Below are positions 18,379 through 27,277 of a stretch of DNA of 64,000 nt, piece by piece. Each line of letters begins with the position of its first letter. Position 1 is the first letter of the stretch. Source of the DNA: Hyphomicrobiales bacterium (GTDB lineage Bacteria; Pseudomonadota; Alphaproteobacteria; Rhizobiales; Rhizobiaceae); contig UCII01000002.1 of the NCBI GenBank assembly GCA_900472485.1, positions 62,001-126,000 on the forward strand. The letters are read 5' to 3'. Under the pieces are notes generated by a model. It did no database searches. It saw only the letters and a program-made list of their open reading frames with translations, and was not told the DNA's origin. Made by a program: the position numbers and the translations under genes.

Positions 18379-19686
18379 GTGGTGCGCTCATCCGCCCTCG
18401 ATCGTGTTGTCGTCATCAACGACCGCTCCGCCAAGATAGGCGGAGCGTCGAATCTGGCGATACTCTCAGCCACTTTGCTGCAGGAAGCCGGGGTCGCCGT
18501 GACCTACTTCGCCGGCGATAGTGCCGGCTCCGAACGGCCGGCGGCCGATACCGTCAACCTGGCAGCAAAGCCGCTAATGCAGCAGCCGCGTCTAAGCGCA
18601 CTTGCCAGCGGCCTTTACAGCCGTCAGGCCTATGACGGCCTGAGTGCTCTCATATCGCGCGTCGATACCAGGGGCACCATCTATCATGTCCACGGCTGGT
18701 CGAAGATCCTATCGCCGTCGATTTTCCGTGCCCTATGGCCGGTTCGGGATCGAGTCGTCCTGCACGCTCATGACTATTTCCTCTCCTGTCCAAATGGAGG
18801 ATTTGCCAATTACCGCAGAAGCCAGGTTTGCCCTCTGACGCCGATGTCGCTCGGCTGTCTGGCGACAAACTGCGACAAGCGCGGCTATCATGAGAAGATC
18901 TGGAGATCGGCCCGCCATATGATGAGGGAGCATTATTATCCCATCCAGAAATTTGCCGCCAATATCATCGTCGTGCATCAACGTATGCGCGAATATTTCG
19001 CCCGCGGGCAGATGGATATGGGCAACATCGAAACAATTCGCAATCCGGTCGAGCCTTTCCTTGATCATCCTGCCGAGCCCTGGAAGAAGCGCGACTTCTT
19101 CTTTGTTGGTCGGCTGGAGCCGGAAAAGGGATTTGAAGATGCTGCGATCGCGGCGCGGCTTGCCGGTGGAAAGCTGCAGATCATAGGCGATGGTGCCGGC
19201 CGCCTTCGCTTGGAGCAGGACTTTCCGGAAGTCGTCATTCATGGCTGGAAGTCCAAGAGTGAGATGCGGAACATCCTTTGCGACGCGCGCGCGCTCGTCG
19301 TTTCCTCCCGGGTGCCGGAGCCTTTCGGACTGGCGGCGCTCGAGGCCGTGACGAGCGGCATCCCGGTGATCTTGCCGGATACTGCGCTCCTCGGCGACGA
19401 ACTTGCGGCGCTCGGATGCGGGCTGACCTTTCAGGGGGGCAAGGTGGAAACGCTTGCAAGCGGAATGCGCCGGCTTGCCAGCGATGACATACTGCTTCGA
19501 CTGATGAGCGTGAATTGCCTCCGCCGGTCAGGCGAGCTGGCGCACACACCGGTTTCATGGTGCGACGCATTGCTTAACCTGTACGATCGTGTTCTCGACC
19601 GTGCAAACGCCGCCAGGATGGATTTGCGATCGACCTTGAACGACGACTTTTCAGCCGCCCATCGACTGATCGACGAAGCAAGCTGA
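18379..19686 (+). CDS. Glycosyltransferase family 4
   Basis: A GT-B glycosyltransferase of about 435 residues. The N-terminal acceptor domain reads VVVINDRSAKIGGASNLA and HAHDYFLSCPNGGF; the spaced cysteines that follow (CPLTPMSLGC...NC) are typical of a GT4 subgroup. The donor domain shows FVGRLEPEKGFEDA, IIGDGAGR and VPEPFGLAALEAVTSG (EX7E). No ATG lies at the right place. Two tandem GTG codons at 18379 and 18382, just after the preceding stop, are the likely start; an upstream in-frame ATG at 18238 is inside the previous gene. It lies 4 bp downstream of the Wzz-GT2 fusion, so the three genes 13698-19686 are probably one operon. Confidence 0.85.
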   Translation: MVRSSALDRVVVINDRSAKIGGASNLAILSATLLQEAGVAVTYFAGDSAGSERPAADTVNLAAKPLMQQPRLSALASGLYSRQAYDGLSALISRVDTRGTIYHVHGWSKILSPSIFRALWPVRDRVVLHAHDYFLSCPNGGFANYRRSQVCPLTPMSLGCLATNCDKRGYHEKIWRSARHMMREHYYPIQKFAANIIVVHQRMREYFARGQMDMGNIETIRNPVEPFLDHPAEPWKKRDFFFVGRLEPEKGFEDAAIAARLAGGKLQIIGDGAGRLRLEQDFPEVVIHGWKSKSEMRNILCDARALVVSSRVPEPFGLAALEAVTSGIPVILPDTALLGDELAALGCGLTFQGGKVETLASGMRRLASDDILLRLMSVNCLRRSGELAHTPVSWCDALLNLYDRVLDRANAARMDLRSTLNDDFSAAHRLIDEAS

Positions 19687-19818
19687 GGCTTGTGGGTAGC
19701 TTTGTGCCCGGCGTCCTACGCCAATGGGACTAACCCAATGTCCGCAGGGTCAATTGTCAAGGATTGGGACAGCTGGCAGCCTTTGCAGGAAGCATGATAG
19801 TGGTGAGGGGTCCGGAAG

Positions 19819-20511
19819 ATGTTATCGACTTTTGACAGCATTGCCCATCGCGAGCGATCTCGCCGCGAGGCGAAGCGGGCGGAACGGCGGGGACGCGCCA
19901 AGCGTATTGTCGACCTTGTTCTTTCTGGGCTCGGGCTGTTGTTTCTGGCGCCGGCGCTGCTTGTCATCGCGATTGCATTGCTTCTGGTCGACGGCCGGCC
20001 CGTCATCTATCGCCATACGCGCGTCGGCCGCGATGGACGCCCGTTCGACTGCCTGAAATTCCGGACGATGCGCAAGGATGCCGATCGGCAGCTGGCGGAG
20101 CTGCTGGCCCGTGACGAGACGCGAAAGCAGGAGTGGCTATCGACACAGAAGCTGACGAACGACCCTCGCGTGCACTGGCTCGGGAAATACCTGCGCATGA
20201 GCAGCGCCGACGAACTACCACAATTGGTGAACGTTCAGCGGGGTGACATGAGCATGGTCGGACCTCGACCTGTCGTGGCCACGGAGCTCGATCGCTATGG
20301 AGCCAATCTCTATTGTTATCTGGGGCTGCGGCCGGGGATCACGGGCCTCTGGCAGGTCAACCGTCATGCCGACACCACTTACGAGGAGCGTATCCAGTTC
20401 GATCTGGATTACTTCCACAGCCGTTCCTTGCGCACCGATTTTGCAATTCTCGTAAAAACGGTCGGCGTCGTGCTGCTCGCACGCAACGAGAAAGAACGTC
20501 TCACCAAATGA
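19819..20511 (+). CDS. Undecaprenyl-phosphate sugar phosphotransferase (ExoY-like)
   Basis: This enzyme starts the repeat unit by moving a sugar-1-phosphate from a UDP-sugar to undecaprenyl phosphate at the inner membrane. The 230-residue protein has an N-terminal basic stretch and one hydrophobic segment (about 32-53). The bacterial sugar transferase domain follows: RVGRDGRPFDCLKFRTM, KYLRMSSADELPQLVNV (catalytic DE), MSMVGPRP and LRPGITGLWQV. The length matches ExoY rather than the longer WbaP/PssY. The donor in ExoY is UDP-galactose; here galE in the window could supply it. The last bases overlap a tiny antisense reading frame at 20501-20635. Confidence 0.92.
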   Translation: MLSTFDSIAHRERSRREAKRAERRGRAKRIVDLVLSGLGLLFLAPALLVIAIALLLVDGRPVIYRHTRVGRDGRPFDCLKFRTMRKDADRQLAELLARDETRKQEWLSTQKLTNDPRVHWLGKYLRMSSADELPQLVNVQRGDMSMVGPRPVVATELDRYGANLYCYLGLRPGITGLWQVNRHADTTYEERIQFDLDYFHSRSLRTDFAILVKTVGVVLLARNEKERLTK

Positions 20512-20635
20512 AAAAAGCGGCTACGGCAATCCAGACGAGAAGGCAGAAGATCACCAGAATCCAACGAAGCAAAAGTTTCTGGCGCAATCCACCTGGCTGT
20601 CCCGAGGCGATGCGATCATGGTTTTCGTCTTTCAT
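20501..20635 (-). CDS. Putative 44-residue single-pass membrane protein
   Basis: A short frame coding for MKDENHDRIASGQPGG followed by a basic stretch and one strong hydrophobic helix ending WIAVAAFFIW at the C-terminus. Hydrophilic N-terminus, positive charges and then a single helix is the pattern of real small membrane proteins and is unlikely in random antisense DNA. It converges with and overlaps the end of the ExoY-like gene by 11 bases. The ribosome site is poor, so the call is tentative. Confidence 0.4.
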   Translation of the reverse strand: MKDENHDRIASGQPGGLRQKLLLRWILVIFCLLVWIAVAAFFIW

Positions 20636-20943
20636 AAGCGGCTCTGCGTGGTGTTTCATGACGATTGCCGGCAAGCCCCTCTTCTATTACCGAGAATTTC
20701 GATCGGACCCTGACGTTCAGGGTAATAATTTCTCTGATACAAAATCGAATAATTCCGGCGCACCCCGCTTGCAGGCAGCGCTTCATTGCACGGAATCATG
20801 TCCTGAATGGGAACACTATAGACTTTATCTGGTGCAAAGCTGGAAACAATTGTGGATTATTATGTTACATTTCAATGGGATTTCGCAACCGGGCGATGCG
20901 AAGGCCGCCTTTGCTCGCATTTACTTGCCGCGACGGTGCGCTG
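20636..20943. other. Intergenic region upstream of the flippase gene
   Basis: About 300 bp with no supported gene. Bases 20690-20880 are AT-rich compared with the flanks and are a reasonable place for the flippase promoter. A longer in-frame reading to 20665 exists but its residues look non-coding. Confidence 0.4.
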
Positions 20944-22461
20944 ATGGATAACTTTCCGCTTCGCCCCAAGCGTGCCGTCTGGACGAGCCTGCGTTACTGG
21001 CTGCGCGCCCGCATGCCCGCGATCATCGGCGACGGAGCCTCGACGCTCGTTTCGAAAGTCGTATCTCAGCTCGTCCAGCTTCTCATATTTCTCGTCGCTG
21101 CCCGCGTGCTGGAATCGGCCGAATTCGGTCTCTATGCGTTCAGTTCCGCCATTGTCGTCATGCTCGTCGTGATCTCAGAGGGCGGATGGGGTGAGTTCGT
21201 CATGAAGGCCGAGTGTACGGATCTCGAGCTCGACCAGATCGGCACGCTTTCGATCGTCGCCGGCGTGCTCGTGACCATCGTCGGCTTGCTTGCTGCCGCC
21301 ATTGCCTGGCTCCTTTTCGGCAGGCAGCATGAAGCGCTTCTCCTCGTTCTTTTCAGCTGCTGGTTTCTGCCATCGTCTCTTTACGCGGTTTACGATGGGC
21401 TGCTGGTCGCACGTGGCTTGTTGCGCAAGCAGGCCGCCATCCGGATAGCAAGCGAAATTGCCGGGCTCTGCGTTACAATGCTGGGGCTGTGGCTCGGCTG
21501 GAATGTGTTTTCGCTCGCGGCCGGCCGGCTCATTTCGCAGCTCGTTTGTCTTGCCGGCTCGGCAGCCGTGCTTGCCTGGCGTCCCAAGCTGCATCTCACC
21601 TGGCCTTTCGCGCGCGAGGTTCTCGAGTTTTCGAGCCATATCCTGTCGAATCGGCTGATCCTCTTTCTGCGATCCTATTCCGGAACGCTTGCGATCGGCA
21701 GCTTTCTGGGCCTTGCGGAGGCAGGCTATTATCGGGTCGCGGAACGCATCGTCGCGGCATTTTCCGAACTCATCGGCGAACCCGCGCGAATGCTGGCCTG
21801 GACCTTGTTTCGCCGCGCAGCGATCGTGATCGGGGTGGACGGAAGACAGGTTCGCGACGCCGGACCTTCTGCAACGATCTTCATGACGGTTCTCATGGCA
21901 ATCTCCACGCCGATCTATCTCGGCCTTTCGTTGATATCGTCCGAATTGATCGACATCGTACTCGGCGAAAAATGGGCGCCAGCGGCGATTCTGGTCGCGA
22001 TCCTGTCGCTGAAACAGATCCTGTTGATGCCGGGCTACGTCACCGAAGCCCTGCTATCCCTGTCGGACAATATCAGGCGCATGCCTCCCACCCTGCTGTT
22101 GAATGCCGTGGTCTCCGTCTCCCTGATCCTGCTTCTTGCGCCTTTCGGCGTGGTCGCTGCCGCCTGGGGACAGTGCTTGGCGTCGTTGATCTCCTTTTTG
22201 ACATCGATGCATCTGCAAAAGAATTATGGCGGCCTTCGGTGGGGGCGTGTGCTGCGCAAGAGCGGTTATCTTGCCGTTGCCGTCGCGTTGATGGCGTCAG
22301 CGGTTTACGGGCTCGGCTATTTCGCCGGATCGCTCAGCATGCAGCGCGTGCTGACCGTATTGCTGCAGGTGATCTCGGGTGGGGCAATCTATGTCTGCAC
22401 GCTACTTGCTCTGGAGAAGATGAGCGGAGGTGCGGTTTCGATTCTATCGGGCAGGCGATAA
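20944..22461 (+). CDS. Oligosaccharide flippase (Wzx-like, MATE/MOP family)
   Basis: Moves the undecaprenyl-linked repeat unit across the inner membrane. From the chosen ATG the protein has 505 residues and about 12-14 hydrophobic segments. It begins MDNFPLRPKRAVW and has the typical first helix region with LVSKVVSQLVQLLIF followed by RVLESAEFGLYAFS, the conserved loop after helix 1-2 of polysaccharide flippases. In-frame starts further upstream (20665, 20875, 20895) add an atypical N-terminus and are less likely. The methyltransferase gene follows after 38 bp. The family is clear; substrate is inferred from context. Confidence 0.87.
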   Translation: MDNFPLRPKRAVWTSLRYWLRARMPAIIGDGASTLVSKVVSQLVQLLIFLVAARVLESAEFGLYAFSSAIVVMLVVISEGGWGEFVMKAECTDLELDQIGTLSIVAGVLVTIVGLLAAAIAWLLFGRQHEALLLVLFSCWFLPSSLYAVYDGLLVARGLLRKQAAIRIASEIAGLCVTMLGLWLGWNVFSLAAGRLISQLVCLAGSAAVLAWRPKLHLTWPFAREVLEFSSHILSNRLILFLRSYSGTLAIGSFLGLAEAGYYRVAERIVAAFSELIGEPARMLAWTLFRRAAIVIGVDGRQVRDAGPSATIFMTVLMAISTPIYLGLSLISSELIDIVLGEKWAPAAILVAILSLKQILLMPGYVTEALLSLSDNIRRMPPTLLLNAVVSVSLILLLAPFGVVAAAWGQCLASLISFLTSMHLQKNYGGLRWGRVLRKSGYLAVAVALMASAVYGLGYFAGSLSMQRVLTVLLQVISGGAIYVCTLLALEKMSGGAVSILSGRR

Positions 22462-22499
22462 TCCACAACCAAAGGATAGGTAGAGATAGGGGATGCGGG

Positions 22500-23336
22500 A
22501 TGACGGCTTCGTTGCAATCCAATTTGTCATGGTCGGCGCATGCGCGCTCGGCCTTGAAGAGCGCCGCACAGACGGCCGCTCAAGGGCTTTCGCCACTGCG
22601 TCTGGCCAGAGGGCGGCTCAACTATCTCCTGCCCTTTCCACGGCGGTTTACGGGCGCCTATGACACCTATCAGGCTGCCATGGCTGCCGCCCGCAGGCAG
22701 ACGATGGCCGGTTACGATCATGATGAGATCGCAACCGTCGCCTTTGCCAAAATGTGCGAGGTGGCGCCCTGGGACTATCCGGTGCTGTTCTGGATCCGCA
22801 ATTTGCTGCACGAGATCGATGGCCTCGTCGATGCTGGTGGTCACATGGGCACGAAATATCGTGCCTTCCGTCCTCTGCTGCCGTTCGACGGCGCTTTTCG
22901 CTGGGTCGTCTATGATCTGCCGGCCATCGTCCGCGCCGGGCGGAGCCTTGCTGAGAAGGAAGGCCTGACAAGCCTGTCCTTTGTCGATCGGATCGCAGAC
23001 ACCGGCGAGATGCCATTATTGCTTGGATCGGGGCTGATGCAATATCTCGATATGCCGCTATCCGGACTGCTATCGCAAATGCCCTCCCGGCCGCAGCACT
23101 TGATCCTCAACAAGGTTGCGCTCCGCAAGGGCAGCGCCGTCGTCACGCTCGAGCGCATCGGCAAGTCCTATGTCCCCTACCATATGCGCAACGAGGCGGA
23201 CTTCATCGACGATATCGCAAGGCTCGGCTACAAGCAGATCGACCGCTGGTCCATCCCCTCCCTGTCGCACGCCATAGACACGCACCCGGAACTCGGCCGC
23301 AGCGAGAGCGCCGGCTTCTATTTTCGGCTGGGCTAG
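22500..23336 (+). CDS. Putative methyltransferase, TIGR04325-like
   Basis: A 278-residue protein with the opening FTGAYDTYQAAMAAA and the stretch LFWIRNLL...GLVDAGGHMGTKYRAFR, where DAGGHMG occupies the SAM motif I position. This pattern matches a methyltransferase family often found in polysaccharide loci (TIGR04325, from memory). The later ICNEADFI-like region and the C-terminal FYFRLG also fit. It probably methylates a sugar of the repeat unit. The ATG at 22500 has a GGGGATGCGGG ribosome site. The copy of a short intergenic repeat at 23340-23425 begins four bases after the stop. Confidence 0.65.
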   Translation: MTASLQSNLSWSAHARSALKSAAQTAAQGLSPLRLARGRLNYLLPFPRRFTGAYDTYQAAMAAARRQTMAGYDHDEIATVAFAKMCEVAPWDYPVLFWIRNLLHEIDGLVDAGGHMGTKYRAFRPLLPFDGAFRWVVYDLPAIVRAGRSLAEKEGLTSLSFVDRIADTGEMPLLLGSGLMQYLDMPLSGLLSQMPSRPQHLILNKVALRKGSAVVTLERIGKSYVPYHMRNEADFIDDIARLGYKQIDRWSIPSLSHAIDTHPELGRSESAGFYFRLG

Positions 23337-23339
23337 GAT

Positions 23340-23425
23340 AATTCCAGGAAAAGTGCGTAGCGATTTTCCGTCGGGAATTACGAAAAAAGGCCAGAGCATT
23401 TTCGCGATTCGAGCGGAAGGTCCTA
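23340..23425. repeat. Rhizobial-type short intergenic repeat, copy 1
   Basis: Begins aattccaggaaaagtgcg and contains ttttcc and gaatt in inverted order, giving a palindromic core; it ends with the tag (on the minus strand) that closes the GMC oxidoreductase gene. It is clearly related to 28915-29013 and more distantly to 47768-47870. I recall such elements as common between genes in Rhizobiaceae. Confidence 0.7.
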
Positions 23426-25141
23426 GCCGTGGTGGAGCGATAGGTCCGCTTCGCTTTGATGATGCGGTCTGTGCAATTGCTTGGACGCGTGTCGCTGCTT
23501 GAGGTGATCGGCAAGTCGGATAGACAGGGCGAGCAGCATCAGCGTCGGATTGGCGTGGCCCGGCGTCGGAAATACGGAGCTGCCGGCAATGAACAAGCCG
23601 TCGATGCCGTGAACCATGGCGTCGGTATTGACGACGCTCGTTCGCGGATCGGTTCCCATGCGGGTGGTGCAGGAAGGGTGAGCCATATCCATGAAGACGG
23701 GCAGGGTGTTCTCCCTTGCCGCAATCCAATCCGGCAGCACTGGCTTTGGTAACCCAACGCGAACGAATTCGTTCGAGATCAATCCTGCAAGTCGTTTGAC
23801 GCTGGCTATTTCGCGTTGACCGATTTTCCAGTTGACCCGCGGCAATGGCTGACCGAAGCGATCGCGCTGCTGCGCGAGCGTGACACGGCTTTCGGGATTG
23901 AGCTGTTGCTCGACCATGACGTCAAAGCGCAATTCCGTCGAGCGATGCGGCAGGCCGCGCTTGCGCACGAGGCGTTCGTAGAGCCCGTTGGTGATCATAT
24001 CAGCCGATCTCGCGACTGTCGCAAGGTCTCCCATGACGGTCTTGCCCGCGCCCTTCTTCAAGCGCTTCAGCGCGGCCCAGGGATCATCCCGAGCATGGAT
24101 CTGCACCGGATAGGCGGCGCAGTTGGTAAGGCCTTCGTGTGCCTGAATTTCCGGGCTTAAAGACAGGCCCCTGAGATAGAAATGCGTGCGCCCGCCATGG
24201 CTGAGGCCATAGAAATTGAAATGCCGTGCGATCGCGCCGATGTCGCGTCCGGTGAAGCGGCAGAGCGATGTGCGGGGATGGTCGCAGAGATAGCGGCCGA
24301 CAACGTCATGCCCATTGCCTATGCCCGCCAGCAGACGGGAATTGGATGCGAGCAGCAGGCGTGCATTCTCGACGCCCCCGCCGCAAAGAACGATCGTGTT
24401 TGCACGGACAGTTGCGCTGCGGCCGATCGGGCTCCTGATATCCAGTGAGGTCACCCTCCGGCCCTGGCTATCGACATTGATCTCCGTCACCGTGGCATGC
24501 GTCAGAAAGCTTATGTTCGCGGACGTGATATCGCCAGCAAGGCGGGCAAAGCGTGTCGGCTCGGCACGCGGATGGCGCATGTGGCTGAATTGCCAGAAGA
24601 AAGGCTTGAGGAGCCGCTTGTCCAGACCGAGATCGTCCGGGCGTGAATGGAGCAAAGCAAAAAGGCGTTCATCGTAGAGGTTCGGCCCGAGGTTGAGCAG
24701 TTTGCCGGCACGATCGAGGGCAGGCAACAGTTGCTCGCGATCGATCGGCCAGCCGGAGAGCGGCAGCCAGGGCCGGTTCAGGAAATCGATGTCATCGAAG
24801 GCGGCGCATTTGCCGATCCAGGTGTGGCTGCTGCCGCCAAGCAGGCGATTTCGAAGCTCGAATGCGGGAACATCGTTCAGCCATGCCAGTTTGCCGGTAT
24901 AGCCCCGCCCTTCGGGCACGGCATTCGCCGAAACGAATGGCTCGCCAATGTTCTCGACGGAATTCAGTGCCTGGATTTCCGCCTCGTAATCCTGGCCGCC
25001 GCTTTCGATGACGAGGACACGAATGCGGGTATCGGCAAACTCGCGGGCGATCGCTATTCCGGCAGGTCCGCCACCGATAATCGCAATATCGGCATGTATT
25101 TCAATGCCTTCCGGCATAGATCTCAAGTCACTGGTTATCAT
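23423..25141 (-). CDS. GMC-family FAD oxidoreductase
   Basis: Oxidises an alcohol or polyol substrate with FAD. The chosen ATG at 25141 places DIAIIGGGPAGIAIAREF near the N-terminus, the dinucleotide-binding GxGxxG. The protein has about 572 residues. GGSSHTWIGKC is the GMC signature-like loop, NTIVLCGGGVENARLLLAS is the second family motif, and the C-terminal MAHPSCTTRMG...VFPTPGHANPTLML contains the active-site His/Asn region. A longer upstream frame to 25303 is rejected because it reads as non-coding. It is divergent from the DegT gene at 25354. It could oxidise a sugar of the polymer or an intermediate of the nearby assembly line; not decidable. The stop lies inside a short repeat. Confidence 0.85.
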   Translation of the reverse strand: MITSDLRSMPEGIEIHADIAIIGGGPAGIAIAREFADTRIRVLVIESGGQDYEAEIQALNSVENIGEPFVSANAVPEGRGYTGKLAWLNDVPAFELRNRLLGGSSHTWIGKCAAFDDIDFLNRPWLPLSGWPIDREQLLPALDRAGKLLNLGPNLYDERLFALLHSRPDDLGLDKRLLKPFFWQFSHMRHPRAEPTRFARLAGDITSANISFLTHATVTEINVDSQGRRVTSLDIRSPIGRSATVRANTIVLCGGGVENARLLLASNSRLLAGIGNGHDVVGRYLCDHPRTSLCRFTGRDIGAIARHFNFYGLSHGGRTHFYLRGLSLSPEIQAHEGLTNCAAYPVQIHARDDPWAALKRLKKGAGKTVMGDLATVARSADMITNGLYERLVRKRGLPHRSTELRFDVMVEQQLNPESRVTLAQQRDRFGQPLPRVNWKIGQREIASVKRLAGLISNEFVRVGLPKPVLPDWIAARENTLPVFMDMAHPSCTTRMGTDPRTSVVNTDAMVHGIDGLFIAGSSVFPTPGHANPTLMLLALSIRLADHLKQRHASKQLHRPHHQSEADLSLHHG

Positions 25142-25353
25142 GATCGTTTTCCCGCTCGTTTTCCCATTTTTTACCAGCATCGCGAGCGTGCGGATAACTG
25201 TTCGATTGGCATAGGTACGCGCGATATCTACCGATTTCGGATAGGTGATCTGATCGGTTCCGGCGGCTTTTTCAGTCGGAAGTCCATGCTGAAAATGCGT
25301 CAATCACAGGCTAGGCTCTCCAGCAAATGCCGAGTTTCCTGGGAGCGAAAATC

Positions 25354-26538
25354 ATGGCCAAGGTGGGGTTACGGGAGTGGTTGGCGCTCGCGCCGGTATT
25401 TGCCTCGGGCAAATTAGCACGCTACAGCGATGAGACCGGCGGCCCGCTCGGGCGCTTCGAATCCGATTTTTCCACCAAGTTCGGTGTGCGCCATACGTTG
25501 GCGACGAGCAGCGGAACCGGCGCCCTGATCTCGGCGCTGGTTGCCGCCGGTGTCGGTCCCGGAGATGAAGTGCTCGTGCCGGCCTATACCTGGATTGCAA
25601 CCGCTGCCGCTCCACTGGCCGCCGGCGCGGTGCCGGTCCTGGTCGATATCGATCACACGCTCACCATGGATCCGCAGGACATCCTGCGTAAGATCACGCC
25701 GCAGACGAGGGCAATCATCCCCGTCCATATGTCGAACATGGTGTGCGATATGGACAGCATCATGCGCATTGCCCGCGAGAACAATCTCGTGGTCATCGAG
25801 GATGCGTGCCAGGCTGTCGGATTGCATTACAAGACCAAGCGGGTCGGTACGATCGGTGATTTCGGGGCGTTCAGCTTCAATCAGTTCAAGAACATCAATT
25901 GCGGGGAGGGTGGGGCCGTTGTCACCAACGACGCGCGGCTCTTTGCGCGCGCCCGGATGTATCACGACATCGGCTCCATGTTTCGAGGCCATCTCGACAA
26001 TGCCAACGAGCCGCCCATGCTGGGGGTGAATTTCAAGGCGAGCCAGATTCAAGGCGCCATGTTGAACGTGCAGCTGAAAAAGCTTGATCCGATGATTGCC
26101 CGCATGCGAGAGCGCTACGATGTGATGAGCGAAATCTTCGCCAAGAGTGCGCAGATCATGGTGGGACCTCACAACGATATCGGCAATGCGGCAGGCCTCC
26201 ACGTCATCTTCGAGACCTCGGACGAGGCCAAGCGATTTGCCGAGGAAAACAAGCGCGGTGTCTATCGGCTCTTCGATTCCAGCCGCCATGTCTATACCAA
26301 CTGGCAACCTGTTTTGCAGCAACGCACCGGCCATCCGGCGATGAACCCCTTCCACTGGACCGATCGGAAGATCGAATACACGCCGGAACTTTGCGCGCAG
26401 ACACTCGATATCCTGAAGCGCAGCTGCCGCATCAGCCTTGGAGAAAACTATCCCGTTGCGTTGGTCGCCTATATGGCGAGGCGGATGTCGCGGCAGGCCA
26501 AATCGAAGAACGCCAATCTCCTATACGCAACGATCTGA
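25354..26538 (+). CDS. DegT/DnrJ/EryC1/StrS-family PLP aminotransferase
   Basis: A fold-type I PLP enzyme of 394 residues, usually acting on keto-sugars to make amino-sugars, or on inosose/aminoshikimate-type substrates. Visible motifs: TLATSSGTGALISAL for phosphate binding, VLVPAYTWIATAA, EDACQAVG with the PLP-pyridine Asp, and FSFNQFKNINCGEGG, where Lys about 179 would form the Schiff base. The chosen start has GGGAGCG upstream. It is followed two bases later by the phosphopantetheinyl transferase ATG (26540), so the pair is co-transcribed. That link suggests a role with the NRPS-PKS product, but polysaccharide amino-sugar synthesis is equally possible. Confidence 0.87.
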   Translation: MAKVGLREWLALAPVFASGKLARYSDETGGPLGRFESDFSTKFGVRHTLATSSGTGALISALVAAGVGPGDEVLVPAYTWIATAAAPLAAGAVPVLVDIDHTLTMDPQDILRKITPQTRAIIPVHMSNMVCDMDSIMRIARENNLVVIEDACQAVGLHYKTKRVGTIGDFGAFSFNQFKNINCGEGGAVVTNDARLFARARMYHDIGSMFRGHLDNANEPPMLGVNFKASQIQGAMLNVQLKKLDPMIARMRERYDVMSEIFAKSAQIMVGPHNDIGNAAGLHVIFETSDEAKRFAEENKRGVYRLFDSSRHVYTNWQPVLQQRTGHPAMNPFHWTDRKIEYTPELCAQTLDILKRSCRISLGENYPVALVAYMARRMSRQAKSKNANLLYATI

Positions 26539-26539
26539 C

Positions 26540-27277
26540 ATGGAGAATATCGGGCCTGACACAATCGATGTCTGGCACTGGAAGCTGGACATGCCGTTGC
26601 CTGATCTCGGCATGTACATCACTTTGCTGTCGCTCGACGAATGCGTTCGGACCATTCGCTTCGTCCATGATCGCGACAGGCATCGTTTCGTCGCCGCTAG
26701 GACCGGGATGCGGGTGATCCTCGGGCGCTATCTCGGCATTCCGCCGCGGTCGATAGGCTTCGACTATGGCAACAACGGCAAGCCTTACGTCGCGATCGGC
26801 GGCGCTCGTCCCATCCATTTCAATCTCAGCCACAGCGCCAACCTGGCCGTGCTTGCTGTTTCCGATCGTTATGAACTCGGCATCGATATCGAGGAAATTC
26901 GGTTCCTGAAGGAAGACATTGCGAAATGGTTCTTCTCCCGCAAGGAGTATCAGACGCTTCGATCTCTGCCGGCTGATGGCTATCTGGATGGTTTCTATCG
27001 CTGCTGGACGCGCAAGGAAGCGTTCATCAAGGCCCATGGTGCCGGCTTGTCGCTGCCGCTCGATAGTTTCGATGTTGCGTTCGACAGATCGAAGCAATCG
27101 CGATTGGAACGGCTGGAGGGGGATGAGGATGCACCGCAAAACTGGGCCATTCTGGAGCTTGCGACACCGGCCAACTTCGCTGGTGCCGTTGTCGCCTCGA
27201 CCGGCGGGCACCAAGTATGCCTGCGGTATCGCAACGGAAATATCAGTCAGATGGTCAGCCGCGCATCGAGAATGTAG
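26540..27277 (+). CDS. 4'-phosphopantetheinyl transferase, Sfp type
   Basis: Transfers phosphopantetheine from CoA to the carrier-protein serines, needed for the three carrier domains of the NRPS-PKS genes and the one in the C-PCP-TE protein. The 245-residue protein has the two signature motifs: LGIDIEEI (Mg-binding D-x-E) and FYRCWTRKEAFIKAHG (W-x-x-KEA). FNLSHSANLAVLAV is the conserved P-loop-proximal His-Ser motif. It starts one base after the DegT stop. The 3' end overlaps the convergent gene at 27247 by 31 bases. A dedicated PPTase inside the locus is strong support that the assembly line is functional. Confidence 0.93.
   Translation: MENIGPDTIDVWHWKLDMPLPDLGMYITLLSLDECVRTIRFVHDRDRHRFVAARTGMRVILGRYLGIPPRSIGFDYGNNGKPYVAIGGARPIHFNLSHSANLAVLAVSDRYELGIDIEEIRFLKEDIAKWFFSRKEYQTLRSLPADGYLDGFYRCWTRKEAFIKAHGAGLSLPLDSFDVAFDRSKQSRLERLEGDEDAPQNWAILELATPANFAGAVVASTGGHQVCLRYRNGNISQMVSRASRM

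Noticed and set aside
21489-23336. Very long frame that would extend the methyltransferase upstream through the flippase gene
   Set aside because: The first two thirds are out of frame with the clear flippase; the true start is the ATG at 22500.
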